A stretch of DNA of 18,694 nt from Bacteroidia bacterium (GCA_030596245.1 JAUVKN010000037.1:1-18694), one strand, 5' to 3'. Shown: positions 9,344-17,690, numbered from the stretch's first letter. Numbers and translations: made by a program. The notes: a model not told the origin generated them from the letters alone.

Positions 9344-10462
9344 TCAGACTCTTAAGAAAATTTTATTCCTATAGAGATAGTACAGGAAAAGCCATTCGGC
9401 GATGATCGCTCCTGTAATTATAATGACAGGACCAAAACCGGCTGCCGGTTTGGAGAGCCAGCCCAGCAGGAACTCTGAGGTGTGATAAAAATTGATAATC
9501 CTGACACCCAGATAGATGGTAATTGAATTCAGTCCGATAACCCGGAAAAAGAGTGTGCCTTTCTGCCACCCTTTTACATCAATGATGAAATAGAAAAGGG
9601 CCAGAAGTAAAAAGCTTATTCCTGCCGTAAGCAAATTAAAAGGTACAGTCCATATCTTCTTGATGATCGGATATACGGGGGATAGTGCCACAGCCACAAT
9701 GACCAGGCTTAATCCTGAGATTAACAGTATCAGAGCCTTTTTATCAGGAGAGAACCCTTTTCTGCGAAGTATGTTCCCTGCAAATGATCCCATTAAAGTC
9801 ACCGAAGTTGCAGAGATAATGCATAAAACGCCTTCGGGATCGTATGTTCCGTAAATCAATCTTCCAGGAAGAAAATGCTGGTCAATCCAAGCATTAATGC
9901 TCCCTTCGGGGGTAATCACCCCGGCACCGAAACCAGGTACAGGCACAACAAGCTGGAGCATGGCGATTCCAGCCAGGATTCCAGCCAGCCAGTAGAATCT
10001 GGGAGTGATCGAATCCGTGTAAATGACAATCAGGGAGGCGAAGAAGTATGAGATCCCGATCTGGGCCAGCACACCTGCCACACGCATTTCGGTGAATCCA
10101 TTCTTCAGCACACCGTTATACACCAGTCCGAAAACCACCAGCAGGATCATACGCCGGGTAACTTTCCTGACCAGGTTGGATTTTGGTACCCCCTTATCAC
10201 GTTTCGAAGTTATGGCATAAGGAATGGCAACTCCTGAAATAAACATGAACAGTGGGAATATGAGGTCAAAAAAACGAAATCCATTCCAATCCACATGGTG
10301 CATTTGTTGAGCCAGGGCTTGCACCCATACCCAGTCAGTGGTCTTTGCTAATGCCCCGATAAGTGCCCCTCCGCCAATGATCCAGAACATATCAAAGCCG
10401 CGCAGAACATCCAGAGATTGAAGCCTCTCCTTGGATTCTTTATTCGTTGAATTGGTTGTCAT
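9344..10462 (-). CDS. Membrane acyltransferase of the NagX/HGSNAT type (DUF5009)
   Basis: A 372-residue integral membrane protein with about ten hydrophobic helices. The N-terminal signature SLDVLRGFDMFWIIGG (16-31) and the stretch HHVDWNGFRFFDLIFPLFMFISG (from His55) are diagnostic of the family that includes human heparan-alpha-glucosaminide N-acetyltransferase and bacterial NagX. In the human enzyme a histidine carries the acetyl group across the membrane; His55 or His56 could be its counterpart. In polysaccharide loci these proteins are thought to modify or transport acylated sugars at the inner membrane, but the acceptor here is unknown. I chose ATG 10462, which puts the signature about 16 residues in; an in-frame ATG at 10519 would add 19 residues and is the alternative. 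It is the first minus-strand gene after the toxin-antitoxin interruption, so it may need its own promoter, which I could not identify with confidence. Confidence 0.85.
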   Translation of the reverse strand: MTTNSTNKESKERLQSLDVLRGFDMFWIIGGGALIGALAKTTDWVWVQALAQQMHHVDWNGFRFFDLIFPLFMFISGVAIPYAITSKRDKGVPKSNLVRKVTRRMILLVVFGLVYNGVLKNGFTEMRVAGVLAQIGISYFFASLIVIYTDSITPRFYWLAGILAGIAMLQLVVPVPGFGAGVITPEGSINAWIDQHFLPGRLIYGTYDPEGVLCIISATSVTLMGSFAGNILRRKGFSPDKKALILLISGLSLVIVAVALSPVYPIIKKIWTVPFNLLTAGISFLLLALFYFIIDVKGWQKGTLFFRVIGLNSITIYLGVRIINFYHTSEFLLGWLSKPAAGFGPVIIITGAIIAEWLFLYYLYRNKIFLRV

Positions 10463-10548
10463 CTGTGAAGTTATAAGAGTGTCTACAATATAACAATTAA
10501 GTTCTGCAATTGCCAGCATTTCTGATACATGACTATGCAGTATTATTT

Positions 10549-10562
10549 CAATATTTATATTG
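10549..10562. repeat. Inverted repeat CAATAT-TT-ATATTG, possible operator
   Basis: Two perfect 6-base arms separated by two bases. The right arm overlaps the TTG that fits the -33 element of the promoter in front of brnT. BrnA-type antitoxins are known to repress their own operon by binding repeats at the promoter, so this is a candidate binding site. AT-rich DNA makes chance palindromes common. Confidence 0.4.
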
Positions 10563-10590
10563 CTAAATAGCCATATTATTCTTAGATTTG
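10560..10590 (+). promoter_or_regulatory. Bacteroides-type promoter for brnTA
   Basis: TAGATTTG at 10583-10590 matches the TAnnTTTG -7 consensus of Bacteroidota exactly. TTG at 10560-10562 lies 20 bases upstream, the usual spacing for the -33 element. Transcription would start a few bases after 10590, giving a leader of only about ten bases before the ATG at 10607. This is a consensus match by eye. Confidence 0.55.
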
Positions 10591-10608
10591 ATTTGTGTTA
10601 GAACAAAT
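10591..10608. repeat. Inverted repeat ATTTGT-N6-ACAAAT over the brnT start
   Basis: Perfect 6-base arms around the spacer GTTAGA. The repeat covers the predicted transcription start and the first two bases of the brnT start codon. It could be a second BrnA operator or a small hairpin that hides the start codon in the mRNA. Confidence 0.4.
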
Positions 10609-10882
10609 GCACTTTGAGTGGGACGAAAGAAAGAACTTGGCAAATATTAATAAACATGGAGTTTCGTTTTATGTGGCTCAATATGCATTTGCTGATTCAG
10701 ATAGGGTCATACTAGCTGATCTTAAACATAGCCGATTAGAAGAACGTTTCTATTGTCTGGGAAAGGTGGGTGGTGGAATAATGACGGTCTGGTTCACCTA
10801 TCGTAAAAATCGAATTCGAATAATTGGAGCCGGGTATTGGCGAAAAGGTAAAAAAGTCTATGAAGAAAATAATAAAATATAG
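10607..10882 (+). CDS. brnT: BrnT family type II toxin (ribonuclease)
   Basis: The 91-residue product matches BrnT throughout: MHFEWDERKN at the start, NKHGVSF at about 15-21, an ERFYCLG strand, then MTVWFTYRKNRIRIIGAGYWRKGKKVYEE. In BrnT the conserved basic and acidic residues of these segments form a RelE-like ribonuclease site that cleaves RNA and slows growth under stress. I chose ATG 10607, which gives the family-typical N-terminus; the frame also runs up to a GTG at 10595. The gene is on the plus strand, opposite to every other gene in the window, and overlaps brnA by 23 bases, so toxin and antitoxin are translationally coupled. Expression is probably controlled by the promoter and inverted repeats just upstream. 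The frame is intact. Confidence 0.9.
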   Translation: MHFEWDERKNLANINKHGVSFYVAQYAFADSDRVILADLKHSRLEERFYCLGKVGGGIMTVWFTYRKNRIRIIGAGYWRKGKKVYEENNKI

Positions 10883-11099
10883 TGATGAACCTCTGGATGA
10901 TGTCAGGATTGTTGAGGACTTTCTTGCATCTCCGGAAAATCTTGTTTTCAGGGACGAGACTGTAAAGATCACAATTTCATTAAGTCGTCAAAGTGTTGAC
11001 TTCTTTAAGCAAATTGCGAAAAAACATCACACTCAATATCAGAAGCTGATCCGTCGTCTGTTAGATGAGTATGCTGTCAGGCATAAAAATGCCACCTAA
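10860..11099 (+). CDS. brnA: BrnA family antitoxin
   Basis: A 79-residue protein starting at ATG 10860, inside the end of brnT. The N-terminal part (MKKIIKYSDEPLDDVRIVEDFLASP) is acidic and would contact the toxin. VKITISLSRQSVDFFKQIAKK followed by YQKLIRRLLDEYAVRH is the ribbon-helix-helix DNA-binding domain typical of the family. BrnA neutralises BrnT by direct binding and represses the shared promoter. The frame extends upstream to a TTG at 10824 that would lie deep in brnT; the ATG with the purine-rich AAAGG about a dozen bases ahead is preferred. It ends 34 bases before the end of the convergent DUF6807 gene, with no clear terminator in the gap. Confidence 0.9.
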   Translation: MKKIIKYSDEPLDDVRIVEDFLASPENLVFRDETVKITISLSRQSVDFFKQIAKKHHTQYQKLIRRLLDEYAVRHKNAT

Positions 11100-11133
11100 T
11101 GTTTCAGTATCATAAAGCCTGCAATCGGTTAAT

Positions 11134-12201
11134 TTATTCCTTGATATAATTATTGAATGCTTCGTTAATTGCAGAAGGATCGATCGCTCCCGTTAGAATG
11201 AGAATTCGATATTTGAATGTTACTGATTCACCGGGGTTCAGAGTGAGATTCAAGCTCTCTTCTCCTTCGCTAAAAGTCTCCTGGCCAAGAGGATTAGCTG
11301 CAAAAAGTCCATAACCACGGGCATGCCAGTAAGTGGGATGACCCACATTTTCAGGATGGTCAAGAATAATGACAGATACTTTTTCATCGGCTATCATGCC
11401 TGATAGTTCCACCCATTTTGCCCGTTTTCCCCATACATCCAATCCTTCTATGGCTTCACTGTTCAAATAGTGTCCGGATACCCCGCTATTGTCAAGTTTT
11501 GCCACTTCTGTAAGGTTGCCATATTCATCACTTAATACCACAGGTTGATCACTTGGATGCTCAAGCGCACGATGGAGACGAATGGCCATCATCCCCTCCT
11601 TGGTGTCATTGAAAATCATCTTTTGATCCACCGCAGTAAGTGTGGTGATGCGATCGATCCGGCGCGACTCTTCCCCTCCTGAGAATACAAAACGTGTCTC
11701 CTCTTTCAACATAGTCTGGTTTTGAGAATTTAACCAGTCCATGGTTACTTCCAGTGAACCACTACCTGCCCCACTTTTCACCTCCTTGATTTGCTGATGA
11801 CGAATGGTCCCCATTCGATGGGATTGTTCCGCTGGAGTTGCATTAGAATGACCCCAGAAGTCTATTCCATTCACATCACCATAATTGAGCCATAAACCTA
11901 TGTGATGAGGATGGTCGGTGCGTTCGCCCGGACGTGTATCAAGAGGAAAGCCACGGGTAATCAGGGTTCCCTTTGCAGAGTATATTGGGAAAAGGACTGT
12001 TTTTTTCAGATCGGGAATCGTATCTGTATAGAGATAGGATGTAAATGGTTGATCACCGATTAGGATATCAACACGTTGATCTTCCTGGTGATGAGTTACC
12101 TTCACAAATGATTCCCCGTTTTCTTCTTTTTTATTGCTGGAACAGCTGATCCAGATAGCGCTAAATAAAACTACGATTAACACATTTTTTGAAACTTTCA
12201 T
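11134..12201 (-). CDS. DUF6807 (PmoA-like) lipoprotein
   Basis: A 355-residue protein with an N-terminal lipoprotein-like signal (LIVVLFSAIWISC, Cys20; the Trp at -3 is less usual). The family mark is FPLDTRPGERTDHPHHIGLWLNYGDVNGIDFWG at about residues 84-116, and NPLGQETFSEGEESLNLTLNPGESVTFKYRI closes the domain. The fold is expected to be beta-rich. The older Pfam name links the family to methane oxygenase PmoA, but members of this kind in polysaccharide loci are not methane enzymes, and their activity is unsettled. The paired histidines in DHPHHIG may bind a metal or sugar. It starts 26 bases after the GH78 gene, so it is probably co-transcribed with it, and it is the last gene before the inverted toxin-antitoxin pair. 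A role in processing the same glycan is inferred from context. Confidence 0.82.
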   Translation of the reverse strand: MKVSKNVLIVVLFSAIWISCSSNKKEENGESFVKVTHHQEDQRVDILIGDQPFTSYLYTDTIPDLKKTVLFPIYSAKGTLITRGFPLDTRPGERTDHPHHIGLWLNYGDVNGIDFWGHSNATPAEQSHRMGTIRHQQIKEVKSGAGSGSLEVTMDWLNSQNQTMLKEETRFVFSGGEESRRIDRITTLTAVDQKMIFNDTKEGMMAIRLHRALEHPSDQPVVLSDEYGNLTEVAKLDNSGVSGHYLNSEAIEGLDVWGKRAKWVELSGMIADEKVSVIILDHPENVGHPTYWHARGYGLFAANPLGQETFSEGEESLNLTLNPGESVTFKYRILILTGAIDPSAINEAFNNYIKE

Positions 12202-12227
12202 GGTTGTCTTATTTTTTTTAAATCTTA

Positions 12228-15200
12228 TTAGTTCAGTGATTTATACAACATATCAGGTGGAATGCTTACCTTCTCTATACCGGGTCCGGAAACAGATGCT
12301 TTAAGGTGAAATCCGCCTCCTGCCTGAAAGTAGGTGATTCGCAACGTGTGCACTCCTTCAGAGAGTTTGATCTCACCCTCTTTTTCCAGGGCTCCGTGCA
12401 AACCGTCGTTGTTAATGACGATCTCCCCATCTATATATAAAATACTGCCATCATTAGAATTCACATAAAAAGTGTAAAGTGCTGCAGCCGGAATTTCAAT
12501 GCTCCCCTCAAGGATCAGTCCGAATTTATCCTGCTTAAACGGAATTTGATCCAGTCCTATCTCAAATAATGTCCCTGTGCGCACGGGTTTGAGAGAGGTG
12601 AAATCCGGAATTCTTTCCCAATCACCTTCATAATACCGGTACGTTAGTCCGTTCACCTCCGGATTCACGAAAGTCAGTCTGCTTGTTCCATAGGAACCTG
12701 GTGTAAATCCTGTTCTGAATAGTTTCGCTTTAATGATGGTTTGGGTGCTGATTTGAAAGGGTTCGCTATAGACAGGGGAGTTTTCATCCGGTTCATTCCC
12801 GTTAAGGGTGTATCTGATCGCTGCATTTTTGTCTTCGGAATGGATTGTTACCACGGCCGTATCAGGAAGGAATAAAATGGAATCTGCGGGCATAATTGTG
12901 GGTACCGAAAGTATGGATATCTGAGTCAGACTTCTAACATCTTCTATGACAAATTCATAATGCCCCGATTCCACCTGGTAAGTGACCAGAGAATCTTTGA
13001 AGTCAAGGAAAGAGACATCTTTGCAATTTTTTGCCTTCCCGTTATTGATGGTTACATCATCCGGATCTGCTGCAGGAACAATAACCGTGGCAGTACTGTT
13101 CACAGGAATGGTAAGTGAAACTGCAAGATTGTTCCCTTCCCATTTCCAGGCCGATTCAATATTACCATATATGGATCTGTAGGTGGCACTGACATGATTT
13201 AGATTCCCCAATGGTCTTGGCCTGATGATGGTGTTCCTGAAACCGGGATGTTCCGGATCGGGATTGATACCAGCAAGGGCCTGGTAGAACCACTGACAGA
13301 CGCTGCCAAACATGGGGTGACTGTGAGAAGCATCTCCCAGCCACGTCTCCCAGAGTGTGGTTGCCCCCTGGTCAATGGCATCACCAAAGCTTGGGTAATC
13401 GTGCTGGTTCATGAGGGAGTAAGCCAGGTCTACCCGGCCATATTGGGTTAAAACGTTTAGCAAAAGCGGTGTTCCCATCATACCGGTATCAACATGCTCA
13501 TCGGTATTGGATTCTATATGGCGGACGAGCGATTTAAACACCTCCCTGATCCTGTTCTCTGGTACCAGTCCGAATCCCAGTGCAAATACATTGGCACCCT
13601 GGCGGCCGATGTCATAAGACTTTGTACTCTCCCGGTAATATTCCCTGTTAAAGGCTTCTTTAATCTGAGCAGCAAGATCATCAAAATAGCCCGAGTCTTC
13701 GGTTTGCTTTAAAACAGATGCAATTTCTGACAGAAGCTTTAAATCGTAATAATAGTAAGCCGTACTGACCAGGGAAGGGGGTATTTCTGTGGCATCAGGT
13801 GGTACCCACTCTCCCAGCTTCTCCTCTTTAAGAATCCCTGAGTGGTCCGTAAGACTTTTCAGGTATTCGATCCATTTTTTCATTCCGGAATAGTGCTGCA
13901 TCAGTATCTCTTCATCGCCATAATAGAGATACATCTGCCAGGGAATGATGATATAAGCTGAACCCCAGGCAGTTCCGCCACCCCCACTTTGAAAAGGCAC
14001 CGTATTGGGAACATAACCGGTTTCAGGATTCTGGGCATCCTTCAGGTCATTCATCCATTTTGTATAAAAGGAAGCCATATCAAAATTGAAGATGGCGGCC
14101 TCTGCAGCAATCTGACCATCTCCTGTATAGCCCCGCCTCTCCCTGTGGGGACAATCACTGGGAATACCACCATGCATATTCCCCAGTTGGGTCCTTTGGA
14201 AATTGTCCAGAATTGTGTTGAAAAGTTCATTGGAACTGTGAAAAGTACCAGCTGACTTCACATCGGTATTCACCACTACTCCGGTAATGTTATCCAGGGT
14301 GAGCGGAATGGGGGAGGATACCTCCACATGCCGAAAGGCGTGCCAAGTAAACCGCGGCTCCCATACTTCACTCCCTTCTCCTTTCAGAATATAGGTGTCT
14401 GTTTGTCCATAGGCAGGACCCGCCTCTTCAATAAATTTCATAGTAATGGTTGTGCCACGGGGACCACTAACCTTTAATCTTACCCATCCTGAGATCATCT
14501 CTCCCAGGTCGTAGCGGTAAACTCCCTCAACAGGTGTGGTCATTCGAATCGGATTGATCGTTCTGGTTACCCTGTCAGGCGGAGAGATCTGTGCTCTTAA
14601 TCTACCTGTAGGCGAACGTACGGCTTCTGCCTTTAACCGTTGCTCTTTTGCAAAGCTGGAATCGTTCCACATCCCCTCTTCCAGGCGGGCATCATAGATT
14701 TCGCCACTGTAGACTCCATTGTGTAGAATCGGACCAAAGGAGGCCTTCCAGGAACCGTCACTAATGATCTTTTCCCTGGAACCATCTTCATACTCCAGCT
14801 CAAATTGTGCAATAAACCGGGGTGTGTCGTATGAATAGGGCAGGTCCTCTGCTCTATCATTCTGAAAATACCATCCGTTGCCCAGCCACACTTCAAAGCT
14901 GTTTTTACCCTGTTTAAGATAGGAGGTGATATCCCAGGTCTCATACGAAACCCGGGTGGACATGTTTCTGACCCCCTGTTCATCAAAACCTGCCGGGGAT
15001 TGACGGCGGTCATAATTGGTATGGTTGGGTGACAACAGGTGATCCCCCACTTTTTCACCGTTGATGTACAATTCGTAATATCCGAGTCCGCTGATATAAG
15101 CACGGGCCTTTTTGATCTGGCGGGGAAATTCAGTGCTCTTCCGGAAATAGATGGCAGGATCCTTTCCTTCGGGTTTTATTTTTTTATACTGTTTCAATCC

Positions 15201-15662
15201 TATCCATTCTGCTTGCCAGTCAGTCGGATCCAGTCCCATCTCCCAACTGCCGGTTTTGCTCCAGGGTGAAGGATCTCCGTTTTGGTCCCATATACGGACC
15301 TTCCAGAACACCTTATCCCGTGGTTCCAGCTCCTCTCCCTGGTAAACCATATGAACCGACCGTTCTGATTCTATTTTCCCTGTATTCCAGAGGTCTCCTC
15401 TGTTTTCTGAAAGCAATTTTTCACTGCTTGCCACCAGAACGTGACAGGCAGTTTGTTTCTGCCCATTCTCACTTGACAAGATTTTCCAACTTAAACGTGG
15501 ATTTTGAATGTCAATCCCGCATGGATCTTCCATGAATTCACATGTCAATTCGCTGACAGCAGACTGATCTGTTGTGCTGCTTGCCCTCTGACATGAAATA
15601 CCAGCTAAAACTATGGAGAGTATCAGCAGGGTTGAGTGTATCTTATTTTTCAACATCATCAT
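12228..15662 (-). CDS. GH78 alpha-L-rhamnosidase lipoprotein with chitobiase-C-like and PA14 modules
   Basis: The 1144-residue product has a lipoprotein signal (STLLILSIVLAGISC, Cys24). Bac_rhamnosid_N-like and Bac_rhamnosid-like beta domains follow at about 40-470, then the (alpha/alpha)6 barrel at about 475-810. GGIPSDCPHRERRGYTGDGQ (498-517) holds the catalytic-acid region (Glu508 is the likely acid), and GATTLWETWLGDASHSHPMFGSV (from 766) holds Glu772, the likely base. Two extra modules follow the catalytic part: a chitobiase/beta-hexosaminidase C-terminal-like domain (about 916-1003, IRYTLNGNEPDENS) and a PA14 domain (about 1004-1144, YTFYVNSNDGSILYIDG), both likely to bind sugar. GH78 enzymes invert and release alpha-L-rhamnose. 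Three ATGs in a row (15662, 15659, 15656) can serve as start; I give the first. The start overlaps the end of the FG-GAP gene by 20 bases. Confidence 0.9.
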   Translation of the reverse strand: MMMLKNKIHSTLLILSIVLAGISCQRASSTTDQSAVSELTCEFMEDPCGIDIQNPRLSWKILSSENGQKQTACHVLVASSEKLLSENRGDLWNTGKIESERSVHMVYQGEELEPRDKVFWKVRIWDQNGDPSPWSKTGSWEMGLDPTDWQAEWIGLKQYKKIKPEGKDPAIYFRKSTEFPRQIKKARAYISGLGYYELYINGEKVGDHLLSPNHTNYDRRQSPAGFDEQGVRNMSTRVSYETWDITSYLKQGKNSFEVWLGNGWYFQNDRAEDLPYSYDTPRFIAQFELEYEDGSREKIISDGSWKASFGPILHNGVYSGEIYDARLEEGMWNDSSFAKEQRLKAEAVRSPTGRLRAQISPPDRVTRTINPIRMTTPVEGVYRYDLGEMISGWVRLKVSGPRGTTITMKFIEEAGPAYGQTDTYILKGEGSEVWEPRFTWHAFRHVEVSSPIPLTLDNITGVVVNTDVKSAGTFHSSNELFNTILDNFQRTQLGNMHGGIPSDCPHRERRGYTGDGQIAAEAAIFNFDMASFYTKWMNDLKDAQNPETGYVPNTVPFQSGGGGTAWGSAYIIIPWQMYLYYGDEEILMQHYSGMKKWIEYLKSLTDHSGILKEEKLGEWVPPDATEIPPSLVSTAYYYYDLKLLSEIASVLKQTEDSGYFDDLAAQIKEAFNREYYRESTKSYDIGRQGANVFALGFGLVPENRIREVFKSLVRHIESNTDEHVDTGMMGTPLLLNVLTQYGRVDLAYSLMNQHDYPSFGDAIDQGATTLWETWLGDASHSHPMFGSVCQWFYQALAGINPDPEHPGFRNTIIRPRPLGNLNHVSATYRSIYGNIESAWKWEGNNLAVSLTIPVNSTATVIVPAADPDDVTINNGKAKNCKDVSFLDFKDSLVTYQVESGHYEFVIEDVRSLTQISILSVPTIMPADSILFLPDTAVVTIHSEDKNAAIRYTLNGNEPDENSPVYSEPFQISTQTIIKAKLFRTGFTPGSYGTSRLTFVNPEVNGLTYRYYEGDWERIPDFTSLKPVRTGTLFEIGLDQIPFKQDKFGLILEGSIEIPAAALYTFYVNSNDGSILYIDGEIVINNDGLHGALEKEGEIKLSEGVHTLRITYFQAGGGFHLKASVSGPGIEKVSIPPDMLYKSLN

Positions 15663-17685
15663 ATGACTCTCTTGGCAGGTAATAAAAAAATCCATCTTCC
15701 GCCCCGATCAAAAGATCGCGTACTCCGTCACCATTCCAGTCAACCGTAGTGGGTGAGGTACTGTGTCCGCCCAGTATCACTGATGAGATGTCTCCGGTAT
15801 TCTGAAACAGAAATTCTCCGTTGCTTCCAATATTCCTGTAAAGGGCTGTATTGACACTGTTTATCAGCAGGTCCAGGTCACCATCATGATCCCAGTCCAC
15901 CAGATCAATCTTCCTGCGGCCGCTGCCGCCCGCTTTTTTTGAATTGAGCCGTAGTAACTTGCCTTTATCATCATAGAATATCCGTTTCCCGGGCATAAGA
16001 ATCAGCCTGTCATCACCCATTTTCCGTTGAAAAAAGCTGAGGTATCCTTCGTGGTCAATGACCACCAGATCATTGAGACCATCTTTATTTAAATCGATCA
16101 CAATCGGCCTTGTACGCCACTGTACCACAAGATCTTCAGGTTCGGGATTCCACCAGTTCCATTTGGGTTTGGGTGGGGTTCCTTCCCAATCAACCTTTAC
16201 CGGTTGAGAATCTGCCAGGATAGGTTGGGTAAGTGTACCACTATTTTGCAGCCAGATAATTTTCCCAACAATGCTGTTCATAAGGATATCCGGCAGACCA
16301 TCCATGTTCCAGTCAGCCACAAAGGGTACAGTATATCCCCACTTTGCCTCTGCCGGTCCCTGGATGGAGAGGTTCTCACCGGCCATGATCCTGAAGGTTT
16401 TACCATTTGTTTTCACTCTTTCAGGTGCGGACCATTTTGGCGGGTCCTGACCGTCCAGGTTTTCAATCCATTCAATATAACCAGCGGTGTTACCGGCGAT
16501 AATATCTTCGTCCCCATCTCCATCCCAGTCATAGGGGCATGGTGTGGAGAGCGCGCCGCATTTAACAAAATCTGCCTGCTGTTTGAAATAGACGGGTTGT
16601 GCAAGGATGGGCAGGCCCTGTTGATCCATTCCCGTGTTTTCTATGAGAACCACACGGCCATCCTCCTTTCCGACAATGATGTCGGGATCCTGATCGTTGT
16701 CCCAGTCATACACTACAACTTCAGGCATTTCAAGCTCCAGGTGTAGTATATTACCTCCTATCTTCAGGAATTCACCTTCTTTATACAGAGGTTCAGTTCG
16801 GGTCCCCCTGTTTTCGAAAAAGGTGATCCTGTCAAGGAATTCTCCACAAATAAGATCCAGGTCTCCATCCTGATCCCAGTCCACAAGGTTCGGGGAGGGT
16901 TTACCATACAGATCAATTGGCTGACCATCAGCCAGAATTTTCCTGGCTTTCCCATAATCAGGATTTTCATTGGTGCCATTGTTTATGACATGGTAGACGT
17001 AACCGTGCAGGGGACCATTGGTCCATATTCCCTCCGGGTTGAATGCATCATCCCAGCCATATTCACGCCAGTCACTCACCCCTATGATCAGGTCAAAGAT
17101 GCCGTCACCGTTGTAGTCGGCATATTTCCACTGGTTGGCCCGTCCACTGTGGAATTTTTGGTTGAATTCGACATTGACAGCTTCGTTGTAGCGCTGTTTT
17201 CTGAAATTCTGATAGACGGTACCGGGGGTACAAACGACCATTTTACCACCGGGCCACGATACAGTCATTCGTCTTTTACCCTCGGCTATCCGCTTGCCGG
17301 GACTGAAAACATTGTTCCCGTTGTTCTCGAAAAGATAGAGACCGTTTGAAGGTTTGTCGCTGGTGGAGACCAGCAGGTCGGTATCACCGTCCCGGTCCCA
17401 GTCAACCGGAATGGGATTGGCCCAGAGACCTACACCCAGATCAACGATCAGGTCGGGATTGTTATATTTCAGACGTACTGAATCCGGACTGTCAATATCT
17501 TCAAACCTACTGGTAGAGGTACTGGATAAAAAAGGTGTATCAGGAGGTCTGTCTTCCGGAGTAAAAACAGTGGAGATTTCCTGTAAAAAATGGTCATTGT
17601 CGCTTACGTGTGCAAAGTCATTGTCGCTTACGTGTGCAAATAAGAGAGACAATGGCAATAGAAGAGTAACAGATCTGAGTCTCAC
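15643..17685 (-). CDS. Large secreted FG-GAP/VCBS repeat protein
   Basis: This 680-residue protein has nine calcium-loop motifs of the DWDxDGDxDLL kind at about residues 95-103, 189-198, 268-277, 327-336, 386-395, 458-466, 530-539, 597-606 and 648-657. Several are followed by GxxxGxxxxxEN strands, as in integrin-like FG-GAP/VCBS propellers. The start is GTG 17685: an in-frame stop lies just upstream at 17698-17700, and AAGGAGG sits five bases ahead. The signal peptide MRLRSVTLLLPLSLLFA has no lipobox, so the protein is probably periplasmic or secreted rather than lipid-anchored. Residues 16-31 are an exact repeat (FAHVSDND twice) coming from a 24-base tandem duplication. The function is unknown; glycan binding or a lyase-like propeller are possible. 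It lies between the aldolase gene (18 bases upstream) and the GH78 gene (20-base overlap). Confidence 0.85.
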   Translation of the reverse strand: MRLRSVTLLLPLSLLFAHVSDNDFAHVSDNDHFLQEISTVFTPEDRPPDTPFLSSTSTSRFEDIDSPDSVRLKYNNPDLIVDLGVGLWANPIPVDWDRDGDTDLLVSTSDKPSNGLYLFENNGNNVFSPGKRIAEGKRRMTVSWPGGKMVVCTPGTVYQNFRKQRYNEAVNVEFNQKFHSGRANQWKYADYNGDGIFDLIIGVSDWREYGWDDAFNPEGIWTNGPLHGYVYHVINNGTNENPDYGKARKILADGQPIDLYGKPSPNLVDWDQDGDLDLICGEFLDRITFFENRGTRTEPLYKEGEFLKIGGNILHLELEMPEVVVYDWDNDQDPDIIVGKEDGRVVLIENTGMDQQGLPILAQPVYFKQQADFVKCGALSTPCPYDWDGDGDEDIIAGNTAGYIEWIENLDGQDPPKWSAPERVKTNGKTFRIMAGENLSIQGPAEAKWGYTVPFVADWNMDGLPDILMNSIVGKIIWLQNSGTLTQPILADSQPVKVDWEGTPPKPKWNWWNPEPEDLVVQWRTRPIVIDLNKDGLNDLVVIDHEGYLSFFQRKMGDDRLILMPGKRIFYDDKGKLLRLNSKKAGGSGRRKIDLVDWDHDGDLDLLINSVNTALYRNIGSNGEFLFQNTGDISSVILGGHSTSPTTVDWNGDGVRDLLIGAEDGFFYYLPRESYDDVEK
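17593..17640. repeat. Perfect 24-base tandem duplication
   Basis: Bases 17593-17616 and 17617-17640 are identical. The unit is a multiple of three, so the FG-GAP protein stays in frame and gains a second FAHVSDND at the end of its signal peptide. Confidence 0.95.
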
Positions 17686-17690
17686 ATGAA

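Noticed and set aside
10463..10519. Upstream ATG at 10519 for the acyltransferase
   Set aside because: It would add 19 residues ahead of the family signature; the ATG at 10462 fits the usual distance. The longer start cannot be fully excluded.
10504..11125. CTGCAAT at both sides of brnTA as a target-site duplication
   Set aside because: Seven bases in AT-rich DNA is expected by chance, the copies do not lie at clean element ends, and there is no transposase or terminal inverted repeat.
11100..11133. Shared terminator between the convergent brnA and DUF6807 genes
   Set aside because: No stem-loop of convincing length is visible in the 34 bases.
12212..12219. Run of T between DUF6807 and GH78 as a terminator
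   Set aside because: On the transcribed minus strand it is a run of A, no hairpin precedes it, and the genes look co-transcribed.
14633..15103. 156-residue open frame on the minus strand
   Set aside because: It lies out of frame inside the GH78 gene, whose family motifs are continuous through this stretch.
16204..16746. 180-residue open frame on the plus strand
   Set aside because: Antisense shadow of the large FG-GAP gene, with no start signal or domain.
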